Of a stretch of DNA of 64,000 nucleotides, positions 12,658 through 55,198 are shown piece by piece. The DNA lies in NCBI RefSeq assembly GCF_947494875.1, contig NZ_CANLWM010000002.1, positions 496,001 to 560,000 on the forward strand, written 5' to 3'. The notes below the pieces were generated by a model. That model was not told the origin of the DNA. It was given only the letters and a program-made list of their open reading frames with translations, and did not search any database. A program made the position numbers and the translations under genes. This DNA is from an uncultured Williamsia sp. GTDB taxonomy: Bacteria > Actinomycetota > Actinomycetes > Mycobacteriales > Mycobacteriaceae. The first letter of the stretch is position 1. The number at the start of each line of letters is the position of its first letter.

Positions 12658-13860
12658 GTGACTCGCTCTCGCCCCATGGTCCGGCAGTCGGCGCTCGACC
12701 GACTCACCCCGTTGCGGGATGCACCCGTGCGTCAGGCCATCACCGATGCCGGCGTCCCGTTCGCGGTGTGGCACGCCGCGCTGTTCGGGCTCGCAGCGTT
12801 CGCGAGCGCCTATCTCGCGCCGATCGCCACCACCGTCGACGGTGCGGGTCGGTCCGAGCCGATCTGGGCTCATTTCGACGCCGCCTATTACGTCGGGATC
12901 GCCGACGGTGGGTACAGCGCCGGTCCCGGTGACGAATGGGCCTTTTATCCCCTCTACCCCGCGCTGGTCCACGTGGTCGGGTACATCGGCGGCGGGGGAC
13001 ACACGGCGAACATCGTCGCCGGGCTCGTCGTGTCGAACCTCGCGGGCGTGGCTGCGGCGGTGGTCCTACACAGGTTGGTGAGCGCCGACTGGGGCCTCGG
13101 CGTCGCGCGGCGCACGGCGGTCTATTTCGCGGTGACCCCTCTGGGGTTCTACCTGTCGGCCGTCTATGCGGAGAGCCTGTTCGTGCTGCTCGCGGTGGCC
13201 ACCCTCCTGTTGACACGACGGCACAGGTGGGTCGCGGCCGGTGCCGTCGCCGCTCTCGCGGCCGCGACGCGTCCGCCGGGGGTCATGCTGACGCTCGTCC
13301 TCGTCGCCGAGGTGGTCGTCGTGGTCATCGCGGCTCGCCGGACCGGCGCCGCACTCTCCCTCCTGCGACCACTCGTCGGCATCGTCCTCGCACCGATGGG
13401 GCTGGTCGCGTTCCTGGCGTTCGGATGGGTGCGCACCGGCGACCTGTTCGTCACGTTCCGCGTCAACGCGGACCGCTGGCACCGGGAACTCGACTGGCCG
13501 TGGGTCGCGATCGACCATGCGATCCGCGACGCATCATGGGGCGATCCGCGCGACTACCTCTTCGGTCCGCTGAACCTCGCAGTCGTCGCAGTCTGTCTCG
13601 TCGCTCTGGTCGTCATGATCCGACAGTTCCCCCCGACCCACACCGTCTTCACCGCGGCGATGCTCGCGCTGCCGATCTGCTCGGGCCAACTGCAGGCGGT
13701 CGGGCGACAGTCCCTGCCGATCGTCACCGTGCTCGTCCTGCTCGCCACCCTCACGCGATCACGGGCGTCGACCGCGCACCAGATGGTCGTCGCCGTCTTC
13801 GCCGGCCTCTGCACGGTGTTCCTCGTGATGTACGTCCTGGTCGTGCCGGCCATCGCCTGA
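12658..13860 (+). CDS. PIG-V-like polytopic membrane glycosyltransferase
   Basis: A roughly 400-residue integral membrane protein with about 9-10 hydrophobic segments. The first extracytoplasmic loop carries HFDAAYYVGIADGGY and then AFYPLYPALV, the Asp-containing loop and FYPLYP motif of the PIG-V (GPI mannosyltransferase II-like) family of GT-C enzymes. In actinobacteria such proteins are presumed to use polyprenyl-phosphate sugars at the outer face of the membrane. Donor and acceptor are unknown here. The start is taken as GTG 12658; the ATG at 12676 is an equally possible start six codons later. The ATG at 12651 is in another frame. Confidence 0.8.
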   Translation: MTRSRPMVRQSALDRLTPLRDAPVRQAITDAGVPFAVWHAALFGLAAFASAYLAPIATTVDGAGRSEPIWAHFDAAYYVGIADGGYSAGPGDEWAFYPLYPALVHVVGYIGGGGHTANIVAGLVVSNLAGVAAAVVLHRLVSADWGLGVARRTAVYFAVTPLGFYLSAVYAESLFVLLAVATLLLTRRHRWVAAGAVAALAAATRPPGVMLTLVLVAEVVVVVIAARRTGAALSLLRPLVGIVLAPMGLVAFLAFGWVRTGDLFVTFRVNADRWHRELDWPWVAIDHAIRDASWGDPRDYLFGPLNLAVVAVCLVALVVMIRQFPPTHTVFTAAMLALPICSGQLQAVGRQSLPIVTVLVLLATLTRSRASTAHQMVVAVFAGLCTVFLVMYVLVVPAIA

Positions 13861-13873
13861 CGACCCCGCGAAC

Positions 13874-13913
13874 CTTCACAGACTCTGCACACCATCTGCG
13901 GCCCGACTGCACA
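13874..13913 (+). promoter_or_regulatory. 11-bp phased direct repeats, candidate response-regulator operator
   Basis: Four 7-base repeats begin at 13874 (CTTCACA), 13885 (CTGCACA), 13896 (CTGCGGC) and 13907 (CTGCACA), each exactly 11 bases after the last. Direct repeats with one-turn phasing are how OmpR/PhoB-family regulators bind DNA. The array ends 22 bases before the ATG of the response-regulator gene, which suggests autoregulation. Confidence 0.5.
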
Positions 13914-13935
13914 AACGGACATTAGCGTCGACTCC

Positions 13936-14652
13936 ATGAGCGCCGACGACCGTTCCCCGAGCGTCCTGGTGGTGGACGACGAGCCACTGATCCGTACGTC
14001 GATCGCCGACCGCCTCACCGCCGAGGGCTTCTCCGTGACGACCGCGGCCAGCGGCCCCGACGCCCTGAGGTGGCACGCCGACACCGGACCCGACGTCGTG
14101 ATCCTCGACGTGATGCTGCCCGGGCTCGACGGTCTCGAGGTCTGCCGACGGATCCAGGCGCACACCCCCACCCCGGTTCTGATGCTCACCGCGCGATCGG
14201 AGGAGACGGACCTCGTGATCGGTCTGGGCGTCGGGGCCGACGACTACCTGGCGAAGCCGTTCTCGATGCGCGAGCTCGTCGCTCGCACTCGCGCGCTGCT
14301 GCGACGGGCCGAGCGCTATCCCATCGACGCCACCACGACGGCGCCGACTGTCGTTGCCGGGCCGCAGATCGTCGACGAGCTCGCCATCGACCACGATGCG
14401 CGGTCGGTGACCGTCGCCGGGTCGTCGGTCCACCTGACGCGTACCGAATTCGACCTGCTGGCGACGCTCGCCCGTCACCCCGGCGCGGTACGCAGCCGCG
14501 GGCAACTGCTCGAGACGGTGTGGCAGTGGACCGACGCCGGCGAGACGCGCACCGTCGACTCCCACATCCGGTCGTTGCGGCAGAAGGTCGGAGCGCATCG
14601 CATCCGGACGGTGCACGGCGTCGGGTACGCCCTCGAGGTCGGACATCCATGA
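13936..14652 (+). CDS. OmpR/PhoB-family response regulator
   Basis: A 238-residue two-domain regulator. The receiver domain (residues about 9-125) has the acidic pair DDE, phosphoacceptor Asp58 in LDVMLPG, Thr in MLTAR and Lys107 in AKPF. The C-terminal winged-helix domain (about 135-235) shows LTRTEFDLLATLARHPGAV and HIRSLRQKVG. Its stop overlaps the start of the kinase gene (ATGA), so the two are a coupled pair. Phased repeats just upstream are a likely autoregulatory site. The signal is unknown and no specific orthologue is claimed. Confidence 0.95.
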   Translation: MSADDRSPSVLVVDDEPLIRTSIADRLTAEGFSVTTAASGPDALRWHADTGPDVVILDVMLPGLDGLEVCRRIQAHTPTPVLMLTARSEETDLVIGLGVGADDYLAKPFSMRELVARTRALLRRAERYPIDATTTAPTVVAGPQIVDELAIDHDARSVTVAGSSVHLTRTEFDLLATLARHPGAVRSRGQLLETVWQWTDAGETRTVDSHIRSLRQKVGAHRIRTVHGVGYALEVGHP

Positions 14653-15665
14653 CGCCGACCCGACCGCGCCCCCTCGACGCGATCCGTTCCTTCAAGACGA
14701 AGACGGCGGTCGTGGTGGGGGTCGCGCTGTTCAGCTCCAGCCTGTCGTTCTGGGTCACCGCGCAGTGGCAGTTCCGCTATGCCCTCCTGCTGGCCCTGGT
14801 GGTCGCGCTTGTCGTCACCTGGTTTCTCGCCCACGGGATGACGTCACCGCTGCGCGAGATGACCGGCGCGGTCCGCGCGATGTCCCATGGGGACTACTCG
14901 GGTCGGGTCCGGGCCACCTCACGCGACGAGATCGGCACCCTGGCAACGGCGTTCAACCAGATGGCCGCCGACCTGTCGGCGACCGACACCTACCGACGCG
15001 AGGTCGTCGGCAACGTCGCGCACGAACTCCGGACGCCTGTCGCCGCACTGCATGCCGTGCTGGAGAACCTCGTCGACGGTGTCAGCACCCCGGACCACGA
15101 CACCCTCGCGCTGGCCCTGAGCCAGACCGACCGACTCGGGCGACTCGTCGACGACCTCCTCGACCTGTCACGGGTGGAAGGAGGTGCCATCGCGCTCGAC
15201 CGCGCGATGATCGACCTGCACGGTCTCACCGAGGACGCCGTCGCGGAGTGTCTGCTCCGCAACGGCATCGGACAGGATTCGGCCACACACGTGACGTTCC
15301 ACAACGCCGTGCCCACCGGGCTGTTGGTGCGCGCGGACGAGGCCCGCATGCACCAGGTCTTCGCGAACCTGCTCGACAACGCGGCACGGCACTCACCCAC
15401 AGACGGGATCGTCGACATCACAGCCCGCGCCGACGGGACCGGGGCCGTCATCGACATCGCCGACCAGGGGCCCGGCATCGACCCCGACGAACGCGGCCGC
15501 ATCTTCGAACGGTTCACCCGGGGCGGCTCCCGGGACGGCGGGACAGGCCTCGGCCTGGCGATCGCCCACTGGGTGGTCCGACTGCACGACGGGGAGATCG
15601 CCGTCGTCGACGACCCCGACGGCTGTCGCATCCGCGTCCGACTCCCCGCGCAGGCTCCCACCTGA
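14649..15665 (+). CDS. Sensor histidine kinase, short-loop (intramembrane-sensing type)
   Basis: A 338-residue kinase starting at the ATG that overlaps the regulator stop; a longer in-frame reading upstream runs through the regulator and is rejected. Two transmembrane helices (about residues 20-38 and 43-61) are joined by only a few residues, so there is no extracellular sensor domain. A HAMP linker follows, then the phosphoacceptor His125 in NVAHELRTPVAALH and the ATPase boxes NLLDNAARHS, DQGPGID and GGTGLGLAI. Such architecture suits detection of membrane stress or an accessory membrane protein. The DUF4173 protein encoded next is a possible partner or target. Confidence 0.93.
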   Translation: MTPTRPRPLDAIRSFKTKTAVVVGVALFSSSLSFWVTAQWQFRYALLLALVVALVVTWFLAHGMTSPLREMTGAVRAMSHGDYSGRVRATSRDEIGTLATAFNQMAADLSATDTYRREVVGNVAHELRTPVAALHAVLENLVDGVSTPDHDTLALALSQTDRLGRLVDDLLDLSRVEGGAIALDRAMIDLHGLTEDAVAECLLRNGIGQDSATHVTFHNAVPTGLLVRADEARMHQVFANLLDNAARHSPTDGIVDITARADGTGAVIDIADQGPGIDPDERGRIFERFTRGGSRDGGTGLGLAIAHWVVRLHDGEIAVVDDPDGCRIRVRLPAQAPT

Positions 15666-15681
15666 GTCGACCCCCGACTTC

Positions 15682-15698
15682 CGGGCGCGTGGCGCCCG
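15682..15698 (+). terminator. Hairpin between kinase gene and DUF4173 gene
   Basis: A 7-bp GC-only perfect stem with a 3-base loop lies 17 bases after the kinase stop. There is no T-run, so it could be a pausing site or mRNA-processing structure rather than a terminator. Confidence 0.3.
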
Positions 15699-15748
15699 CG
15701 CGCGCATCCGCGCATCCGACACACCCGCACGACGAGAGGCGATACCCC

Positions 15749-17266
15749 ATGCCCGGATCACCCCCGTTCGACACGATCCCCCCAGTTCCCGGACCGAACC
15801 CGCCCGCATCTCCTCCGCCACCGCCGCTGATGACCACCGTCGACGACATCCCGCCGGCCGCTCCCGCACGGGTACCCGTCGCGGTGGCCGGGGCCGGGCT
15901 CGTCGCAGCGATCGCCGCACCGTCCGGGACGACGGGGATCGGGGTCGTGATCATCACGGTCGGGATCCTCGCCGCCGTGGTCGTCGGGGCTCGGCGAGGT
16001 CGACCCACCCCGCTCGGCGTGCTCGGCGTGCTCGCCGTGGCCGCACTGGTGTCGGTGGCGGCGTGGCGCAGCGCCGAATGGGTGGTCGATGGGTGTCTCG
16101 TGCTGGCCGCCGTGTCCGCGGTCGGGCTCGTCGTCGACGCGCGCACGCTTCGTCAGGCCGCGTTCGGTGGATTCGCAGCAGTGGTCCTCACCCCGCGGGC
16201 GGTGGCGTGGTCGGGCCGTGCCGTCGCTCGCCTCCGTGGGGGCCGCTCGCTCGACAACCCGGGGGCCGTCGCCGCGGTCGCCGTCGTGACCGTCGCCCTC
16301 GCAGTCGTCTTCGGCGCTCTGTTCGCGGGCGCGGATGCGGCCTTCGCGCACCTGCTCGCGATGCTCACACCCGACATCGGCTCCCTCGACCTCGGCCCGC
16401 AGATCGCGGTCGGTGTTCTGGTCGCCCTCGTCACGACCATCGGGATCCATCTGCGCTGGGCGCGTCCGCGGTCGCCGTACGTGCCCTCGCCACCGCAGAC
16501 CCTGCACACCACCTGGATGTGGGCACTACCGGCGGGGACAGTCCTGCTCGTCTCGATCGCGTTCCTCGTCACACAGGCCTCGACCCTCTTCGGCGGCGAC
16601 GACCACGTGCAGCGGACCGTCGGCCTGACGTACGCGGAGTACGCGCGATCGGGGTTCTGGCAGCTCTTCGTGGCGACGGCGCTGACGATCGCCGTCGTGG
16701 CCGTCGCATGGCGTCGGTCACCGCAGGACACCACCGCCGATCGTGCTGCCGTCCGGGTGATCCTCGGCGGGTTGTGCCTGGCTGCACTGGCGGTCGTCGC
16801 ATCAGCCCTGCACCGGATGGACCTCTACGTCGACGCGTTCGGCGCCACCCGGCTGCGCGTCGGTGCGACCGCCGTCGAACTGTGGTTCGCAGTCGTCTTG
16901 GTCGCCCTGATGGCGGCAGGCGCGGGGTTCGGTACCCGGCAGTTCGCCCGGGCGATCGCAGGGGTGACCATCGTCGGAGCGCTGGCGTTCGCCGCGTATG
17001 ACCCCGACGCCCGCATCGCCGAGATCAACGTCGACCGCTACGAGAAGACCGGCCGCGTCGACGTCGGGCAGCTGTCGGACCTCTCGCCCGATGCGGCGGA
17101 TCAACTCCTGCGACTGCCTCCGCACCTTCGGGACTGCGTGCTCACCGCTCTCGCCGGCGATGTCCGGATGGACCGCCGGTGGGCCGACACGAACCTGGCA
17201 CGGGAGCGAGCACGGCATGCGCTGGGCGACCTGCGGCCCGTCGACCCGGGGGCCTGTGCCGGATGA
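15749..17266 (+). CDS. DUF4173/DUF4153 polytopic membrane protein
   Basis: A 505-residue membrane protein. A Pro-rich cytoplasmic N-terminus (about 45 residues) is followed by about 11-12 hydrophobic segments and a soluble C-terminal tail of about 85 residues (from DPDARIAEINVDRY). The segment TYAEYARSGFWQL (about residues 295-307) is characteristic of DUF4173 proteins. Their function is unknown; some are encoded near sensor kinases. It lies 83 bases after the two-component system on the same strand and may be co-transcribed with or controlled by it. The ATG at 15749 follows GAGAGG. Confidence 0.85.
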   Translation: MPGSPPFDTIPPVPGPNPPASPPPPPLMTTVDDIPPAAPARVPVAVAGAGLVAAIAAPSGTTGIGVVIITVGILAAVVVGARRGRPTPLGVLGVLAVAALVSVAAWRSAEWVVDGCLVLAAVSAVGLVVDARTLRQAAFGGFAAVVLTPRAVAWSGRAVARLRGGRSLDNPGAVAAVAVVTVALAVVFGALFAGADAAFAHLLAMLTPDIGSLDLGPQIAVGVLVALVTTIGIHLRWARPRSPYVPSPPQTLHTTWMWALPAGTVLLVSIAFLVTQASTLFGGDDHVQRTVGLTYAEYARSGFWQLFVATALTIAVVAVAWRRSPQDTTADRAAVRVILGGLCLAALAVVASALHRMDLYVDAFGATRLRVGATAVELWFAVVLVALMAAGAGFGTRQFARAIAGVTIVGALAFAAYDPDARIAEINVDRYEKTGRVDVGQLSDLSPDAADQLLRLPPHLRDCVLTALAGDVRMDRRWADTNLARERARHALGDLRPVDPGACAG

Positions 17267-17476
17267 GATCGGACTCCGAGCTCGGCAGTGGAGGGCGGAC
17301 GGCTCCACATCTCGTCGCGGCCTCGATCAGGTGACGACTCGCTCGAACGGCCCCGACACGCCCGGACCCGGGGTGACGGGGGTTTCTATGATCGGGTTTC
17401 CGTGACGTAACGTCGAAGTGAATTGACTCGTTGAGATCGCAAATGCTTGGCGGGTCGTCGGGGGCGAAGGAGGAAC

Positions 17477-17989
17477 ATGTCGAGGTTGTCGACTCGTGCC
17501 CGGCGCCGGTTGTGTGTGTACGCAGCAGCCCTCGTGGCGATGCTGGCGATACCCGCGCAGGCCGCCGCAGCCCCTCACCCGTCGTCGGGGATCAACACCC
17601 CCACGTGTCGCCCGTCCGCAGAGCATCCGCGGCCGGTGGTGCTCGTCCACGGGACGTGGGCCAACCCCGCGAAGACGTGGGAGAAACTCGCCCCCGCTCT
17701 GCGTGACCAGGGGTTCTGCGTCTACACCATCTCCTACGGCAAGCGTCAGTCGGCGAGCCCGCAGAACCTGCTCGACCTGTTCGGCGGCAACTCCATCCGT
17801 CAGTCCGCGCGCACCCTCGGTTCGTTCGTCGACACGGTGCGCAAGGAGACCGGCGCCCGTCAGGTCGACATCGTCGGCCACTCACAGGGCGACCACATGG
17901 GCATGACCTCGGATCCCCGCGCCGTGGCGATGGTTCTCGATGCCCTCGACCCGTCCTACGCCACCACGCACCGCACGCCCTGCCCCTGA
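17477..17989 (+). CDS. Secreted lipase-family alpha/beta-hydrolase with internal in-frame deletion (probable remnant)
   Basis: A 170-residue reading frame with GGAGG upstream of the ATG and a clear signal peptide (about residues 1-32, ending AAAAP). The lipase start is normal: oxyanion region VVLVHGTWANPAKTWEKLAPAL (54-75) and nucleophile elbow GHSQG with Ser136. Immediately after it the sequence jumps to DHMGMTSDPRAVAMVLDALDP, which is the family C-terminus with the catalytic His (140). Relatives are usually near 280-300 residues. About 110-130 residues holding the cap and the catalytic Asp therefore appear to be missing, without a frameshift. It is expected to be inactive. Confidence 0.75.
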   Translation: MSRLSTRARRRLCVYAAALVAMLAIPAQAAAAPHPSSGINTPTCRPSAEHPRPVVLVHGTWANPAKTWEKLAPALRDQGFCVYTISYGKRQSASPQNLLDLFGGNSIRQSARTLGSFVDTVRKETGARQVDIVGHSQGDHMGMTSDPRAVAMVLDALDPSYATTHRTPCP

Positions 17990-18033
17990 GACTCTGTCGG
18001 CACGGCCATCGACGGCCGGCGCCCGAGGACCGC

Positions 18034-18052
18034 GACCACGCTGCGCGTGGTC
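18034..18052. terminator. Hairpin between converging genes
   Basis: A perfect 7-bp stem (18034-18040 with 18046-18052) with a 5-base loop lies between the plus-strand lipase stop (17989) and the minus-strand small ORF stop (18062). The location suits a bidirectional terminator, but there is no T-run on either side. Confidence 0.4.
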
Positions 18053-18061
18053 TCGCGATCG

Positions 18062-18283
18062 TCACACCGGAACCGCCGGGCACGAATCGACCGGATGGAT
18101 GTTCTGCACCAGTTCGGCCGACCGGTGGAACCCTGCCCCCGGTTCGATGATTGCGCTCGAAGGGATCATCGCGCGGGTCTCGCCGGGAGTCGATCTCGTC
18201 GGCTGCCCGGGCAGCGGGATCTCGGCGTCCTCCCTCAGGATCGAGTAGCTGATCTGGGAACCGTTCGCGGTGGCGTACCGCAA
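18062..18283 (-). CDS. Hypothetical 73-residue protein downstream of the giant NRPS
   Basis: A short frame beginning with TTG at 18283, 19 bases after the NRPS stop and on the same strand. Codon third positions are about 85 percent G or C, as in real genes here, yet there is no clear ribosome-binding site. The protein is mixed polar and hydrophobic with no signal peptide, membrane segment or motif I recognise. It could be a small co-transcribed gene, a decayed fragment or a chance frame. Confidence 0.35.
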   Translation of the reverse strand: MRYATANGSQISYSILREDAEIPLPGQPTRSTPGETRAMIPSSAIIEPGAGFHRSAELVQNIHPVDSCPAVPV

Positions 18284-18302
18284 CCGAAGGTGCCCGAACG
18301 GG

Positions 18303-52346
<34,044 letters not shown>

Positions 52347-52627
52347 GTCTCTCGTGCTCCCATCCCGAACGAGGGTCCGTCGAGAACCGACCGGCGATGC
52401 ACTGTTCTGAAGCAGTGCTCATCGATCGTGTCATGAACAGACCAGCGGGCGTGGTGACACGCCCGGTTCCTCCCGTCTGCCCTGATGCCTGGACAGACTG
52501 TGCGATCGCAATGCCGTCATGAAACATCGGCAAAACGCCTGTCGATGCTACATGAACATGACGGGAGGGAGGCACGTCGGGGAGACGGCCTCGGCGTCGA
52601 GAATGGAGTGTCGAGAAAAGAAATGAA
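52347..52627 (-). other. Structured untranslated leader upstream of the giant NRPS
   Basis: About 280 bases with no gene, between the hairpin after orfB and the NRPS TTG start. It holds a perfect 7-bp hairpin (52447-52453 with 52458-52464), a 6-bp hairpin close to the start (52399-52404 with 52413-52418) and a 10-base palindrome (52501-52510). A promoter is expected here if the upstream hairpin terminates, but no -35/-10 pair is convincing. Confidence 0.4.
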
Positions 52628-52640
52628 CCCACCCCGTGGG
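52628..52640 (-). terminator. Candidate terminator between orfB and the NRPS
   Basis: A 5-bp GC-rich stem with a 3-base loop begins about 12 bases after the orfB stop. On the minus strand it is followed by TTCATTTCTTTTC, in which nine of thirteen bases are T. The stem is short, so it may only partly terminate. Confidence 0.45.
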
Positions 52641-52651
52641 CGGGATGTGTG

Positions 52652-53083
52652 TCAGGCGCCGGTGAGGCGACTGGCGATTCCGCGGAGATCGATCTCGCTG
52701 GTGCCGACTCCCCGCTGCGGAGCGGCGACCGCGGCGACATCGACCTCGGCGAGGTCGGCGAGGACGCGTGCGAACGTCCCGTCGATGACTGCCGCGACCG
52801 TCGCGGGGTCACGCTCCGTCGACAGGGACGGGATCGCCGCGAACACCGCGGCCACAACCGCGGCGCGGTCGTCCATCTGCTGTCCACGCGTGACCGGCAC
52901 CATCAGGTCGAGCGCGGCGTCGAGCTCGCGGTAGGACAGCCCACGGTAGTGGTACCGGCACACCACGCGACCCGGCGTGGCGGTAGCAACCCGGCGCACG
53001 GCGGTGACCAGGTCCGGGGCATCCGCCCCGAGCGACTGATCAGATGCGGCCGTTCCCCCCGACCGAACTGCTGTGGAAGTCAT
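52652..53083 (-). CDS. orfB: stand-alone A-domain N-terminus mimic, unknown function
   Basis: A 143-residue protein of no family I recognise. From about residue 24 it reads PDLVTAVRRVATATPGRVV and GLSYRELDAAL, which resembles the first 50 residues of an NRPS adenylation domain. Instead of the rest of that domain it has VVAAVFAAIPSLSTERDP followed by an amphipathic helical tail. The same pattern occurs in i1, i2 and orfA. It has no signal peptide, no membrane segment and no ATP-binding motif. The ATG at 53083 follows GAGAG. It lies between mbtH and the giant NRPS on the same strand, so a role in that assembly line is likely by context only. Confidence 0.75.
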   Translation of the reverse strand: MTSTAVRSGGTAASDQSLGADAPDLVTAVRRVATATPGRVVCRYHYRGLSYRELDAALDLMVPVTRGQQMDDRAAVVAAVFAAIPSLSTERDPATVAAVIDGTFARVLADLAEVDVAAVAAPQRGVGTSEIDLRGIASRLTGA

Positions 53084-53111
53084 CTCTCACCCCTGTACGT
53101 GTCCGACTTCG

Positions 53112-53181
53112 ACTGTGTGTGGAGACACAGTAACCGGAGGGGGAACTCAAACGTGTGTACGTTCCGTTACAGGTTGGAACG
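53112..53181 (-). promoter_or_regulatory. Two inverted repeats upstream of orfB
   Basis: A perfect 7-bp inverted repeat with a 6-base spacer (53112-53118 with 53125-53131) lies 29 bases upstream of the orfB ATG. A 6-bp repeat with a 10-base spacer (53160-53165 with 53176-53181) lies further up. The 230-base gap after mbtH is AT-richer than its surroundings. These may be repressor sites or mRNA hairpins; no regulator gene for them is identified here. Confidence 0.35.
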
Positions 53182-53312
53182 GTTTCCTCTGGAGGACTTC
53201 TACAAACGGGTCTCTGACCAGCGGTTTGACACGGTGTTCACAGCAGAAACACAGGCGTCATGTGTGTGAGTCGTGTCACAGGCGTTACCGGCCCGTGGCC
53301 GGGACATGCAGG

Positions 53313-53534
53313 TCACTGACCCGCGTCGGCCTCCATGGCCTCGATCAGGCTCTTCGGCCGAAGGTCCGTCCAGTGCTCGTTGACGTAGTCGAGGCACTCC
53401 TGCCGCGACGCCTCGCCGAACACCTTGTTCCAGCCGGCGGGGATGTCGGCGAACGTCGGCCAGAGCGAGTGCTGGTTCTCGTCGTTGACCAGCACGAAGA
53501 ACCGGCCGTTCTCGTCGTCGAACGGGTTGCTCAT
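53313..53534 (-). CDS. mbtH: MbtH-family NRPS accessory protein
   Basis: A 73-residue member of the MbtH family, small proteins that bind adenylation domains and are often required for their folding or activity. Family residues are present: [24 protein letters not shown] with Trp25, PAGW with Trp35, and [10 protein letters not shown] with Trp55. Full length for the family. It starts 16 bases after orfA and lies in the NRPS locus, so its clients are probably the A domains of the giant NRPS and possibly those of the other NRPS in this window. Confidence 0.97.
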   Translation of the reverse strand: MSNPFDDENGRFFVLVNDENQHSLWPTFADIPAGWNKVFGEASRQECLDYVNEHWTDLRPKSLIEAMEADAGQ

Positions 53535-53550
53535 GGCGTCGACCTCCTCG

Positions 53551-53892
53551 TCAGCGGATGCGTTCCGCGGCGGCGACGGCGACGGTCGCCGCTGCCCGCA
53601 GGGATGCCAGCGTAGCGGCCAGGCCGGACGGACCCGACGCGGCGAGCCCGGGCACCGTCATCATCAGGGCGACCGTGAGGGTGGAGTCGTCGATCGTGGA
53701 CGACGACGACATCGAGACCATGGCGGCGCGCGCGGCCGCGGCGATCTGACCGAACGAGAGAACGAGGTCCGGACGCGACACGGCGATCGCGTCGGGCGCC
53801 GTCGCGGCGGCCCGCGTCACGAGATCGCCGAGGGTGCGCGTGGTCGCCGTCTGCACGGGATTCTCGACATCTGTCCGGAGCGTCGTCGCCAC
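53551..53892 (-). CDS. orfA: stand-alone A-domain N-terminus mimic, unknown function
   Basis: A 113-residue protein starting at GTG 53892, which has GGAGGGA directly upstream; an ATG-like start ten codons earlier lacks such a site. From residue 18 it reads [20 protein letters not shown] and [11 protein letters not shown], like the beginning of an NRPS adenylation domain. After [19 protein letters not shown] it ends in an Ala-rich helix rather than continuing the A fold, so it cannot be a catalytic enzyme. It is the first gene of the NRPS locus and is tightly linked to mbtH. It shares its layout with orfB and the two inserts in the NRPS. The function is unknown. Confidence 0.75.
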   Translation of the reverse strand: MATTLRTDVENPVQTATTRTLGDLVTRAAATAPDAIAVSRPDLVLSFGQIAAAARAAMVSMSSSSTIDDSTLTVALMMTVPGLAASGPSGLAATLASLRAAATVAVAAAERIR

Positions 53893-54181
53893 GGTCCCTC
53901 CTCCAGCTCGTGTGCCCCTCACGAACGGTGGTCTGGACTACCGATCACCGGAATTCTTCGGACGGGCCAAATGATATCCGAGTTGTCGTAACCAGAAATA
54001 CGCCATCGCGAATTCCCGTTCGACTCCGTCCCTATATCGACGGCGTCCTGGAGAGCGTTACAACGGTCCGAGCATTCGGTGTGTCACCCTGCTGGTCGGC
54101 TATGTTCGTCGTGACAGTCGCGATCGTGACTTCGCGATCCCGATCCGCGCGCACCGTGAATCCGAGCAGGAAGCCATACCG
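53893..54181. other. Divergent control region between the NRPS locus and the exporter genes
   Basis: About 290 AT-richer bases between orfA (minus) and the ABC transporter ATPase gene (plus). It should contain promoters in both directions. Weak -10-like hexamers are TATCAT on the minus strand (53976-53971) and TATGTT on the plus strand (54101-54106), each without a good -35. No iron-regulator-like palindrome was found. Confidence 0.4.

Positions 54182-55194
<1,013 letters not shown>

Positions 55195-55198
<4 letters not shown>

Noticed and set aside
17404-17414. 11-base palindrome GACGTAACGTC upstream of the lipase remnant
   Set aside because: Too short to call an operator without conservation data, and no regulator gene is linked to it.
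53893-54181. Iron-regulator (IdeR/DmdR) box that would mark a siderophore locus
   Set aside because: No 19-bp iron-box-like palindrome was found here or in the other gaps examined near the NRPS genes, and no hydroxylase, aryl-acid or siderophore-uptake gene is in the window. A siderophore role is not supported.
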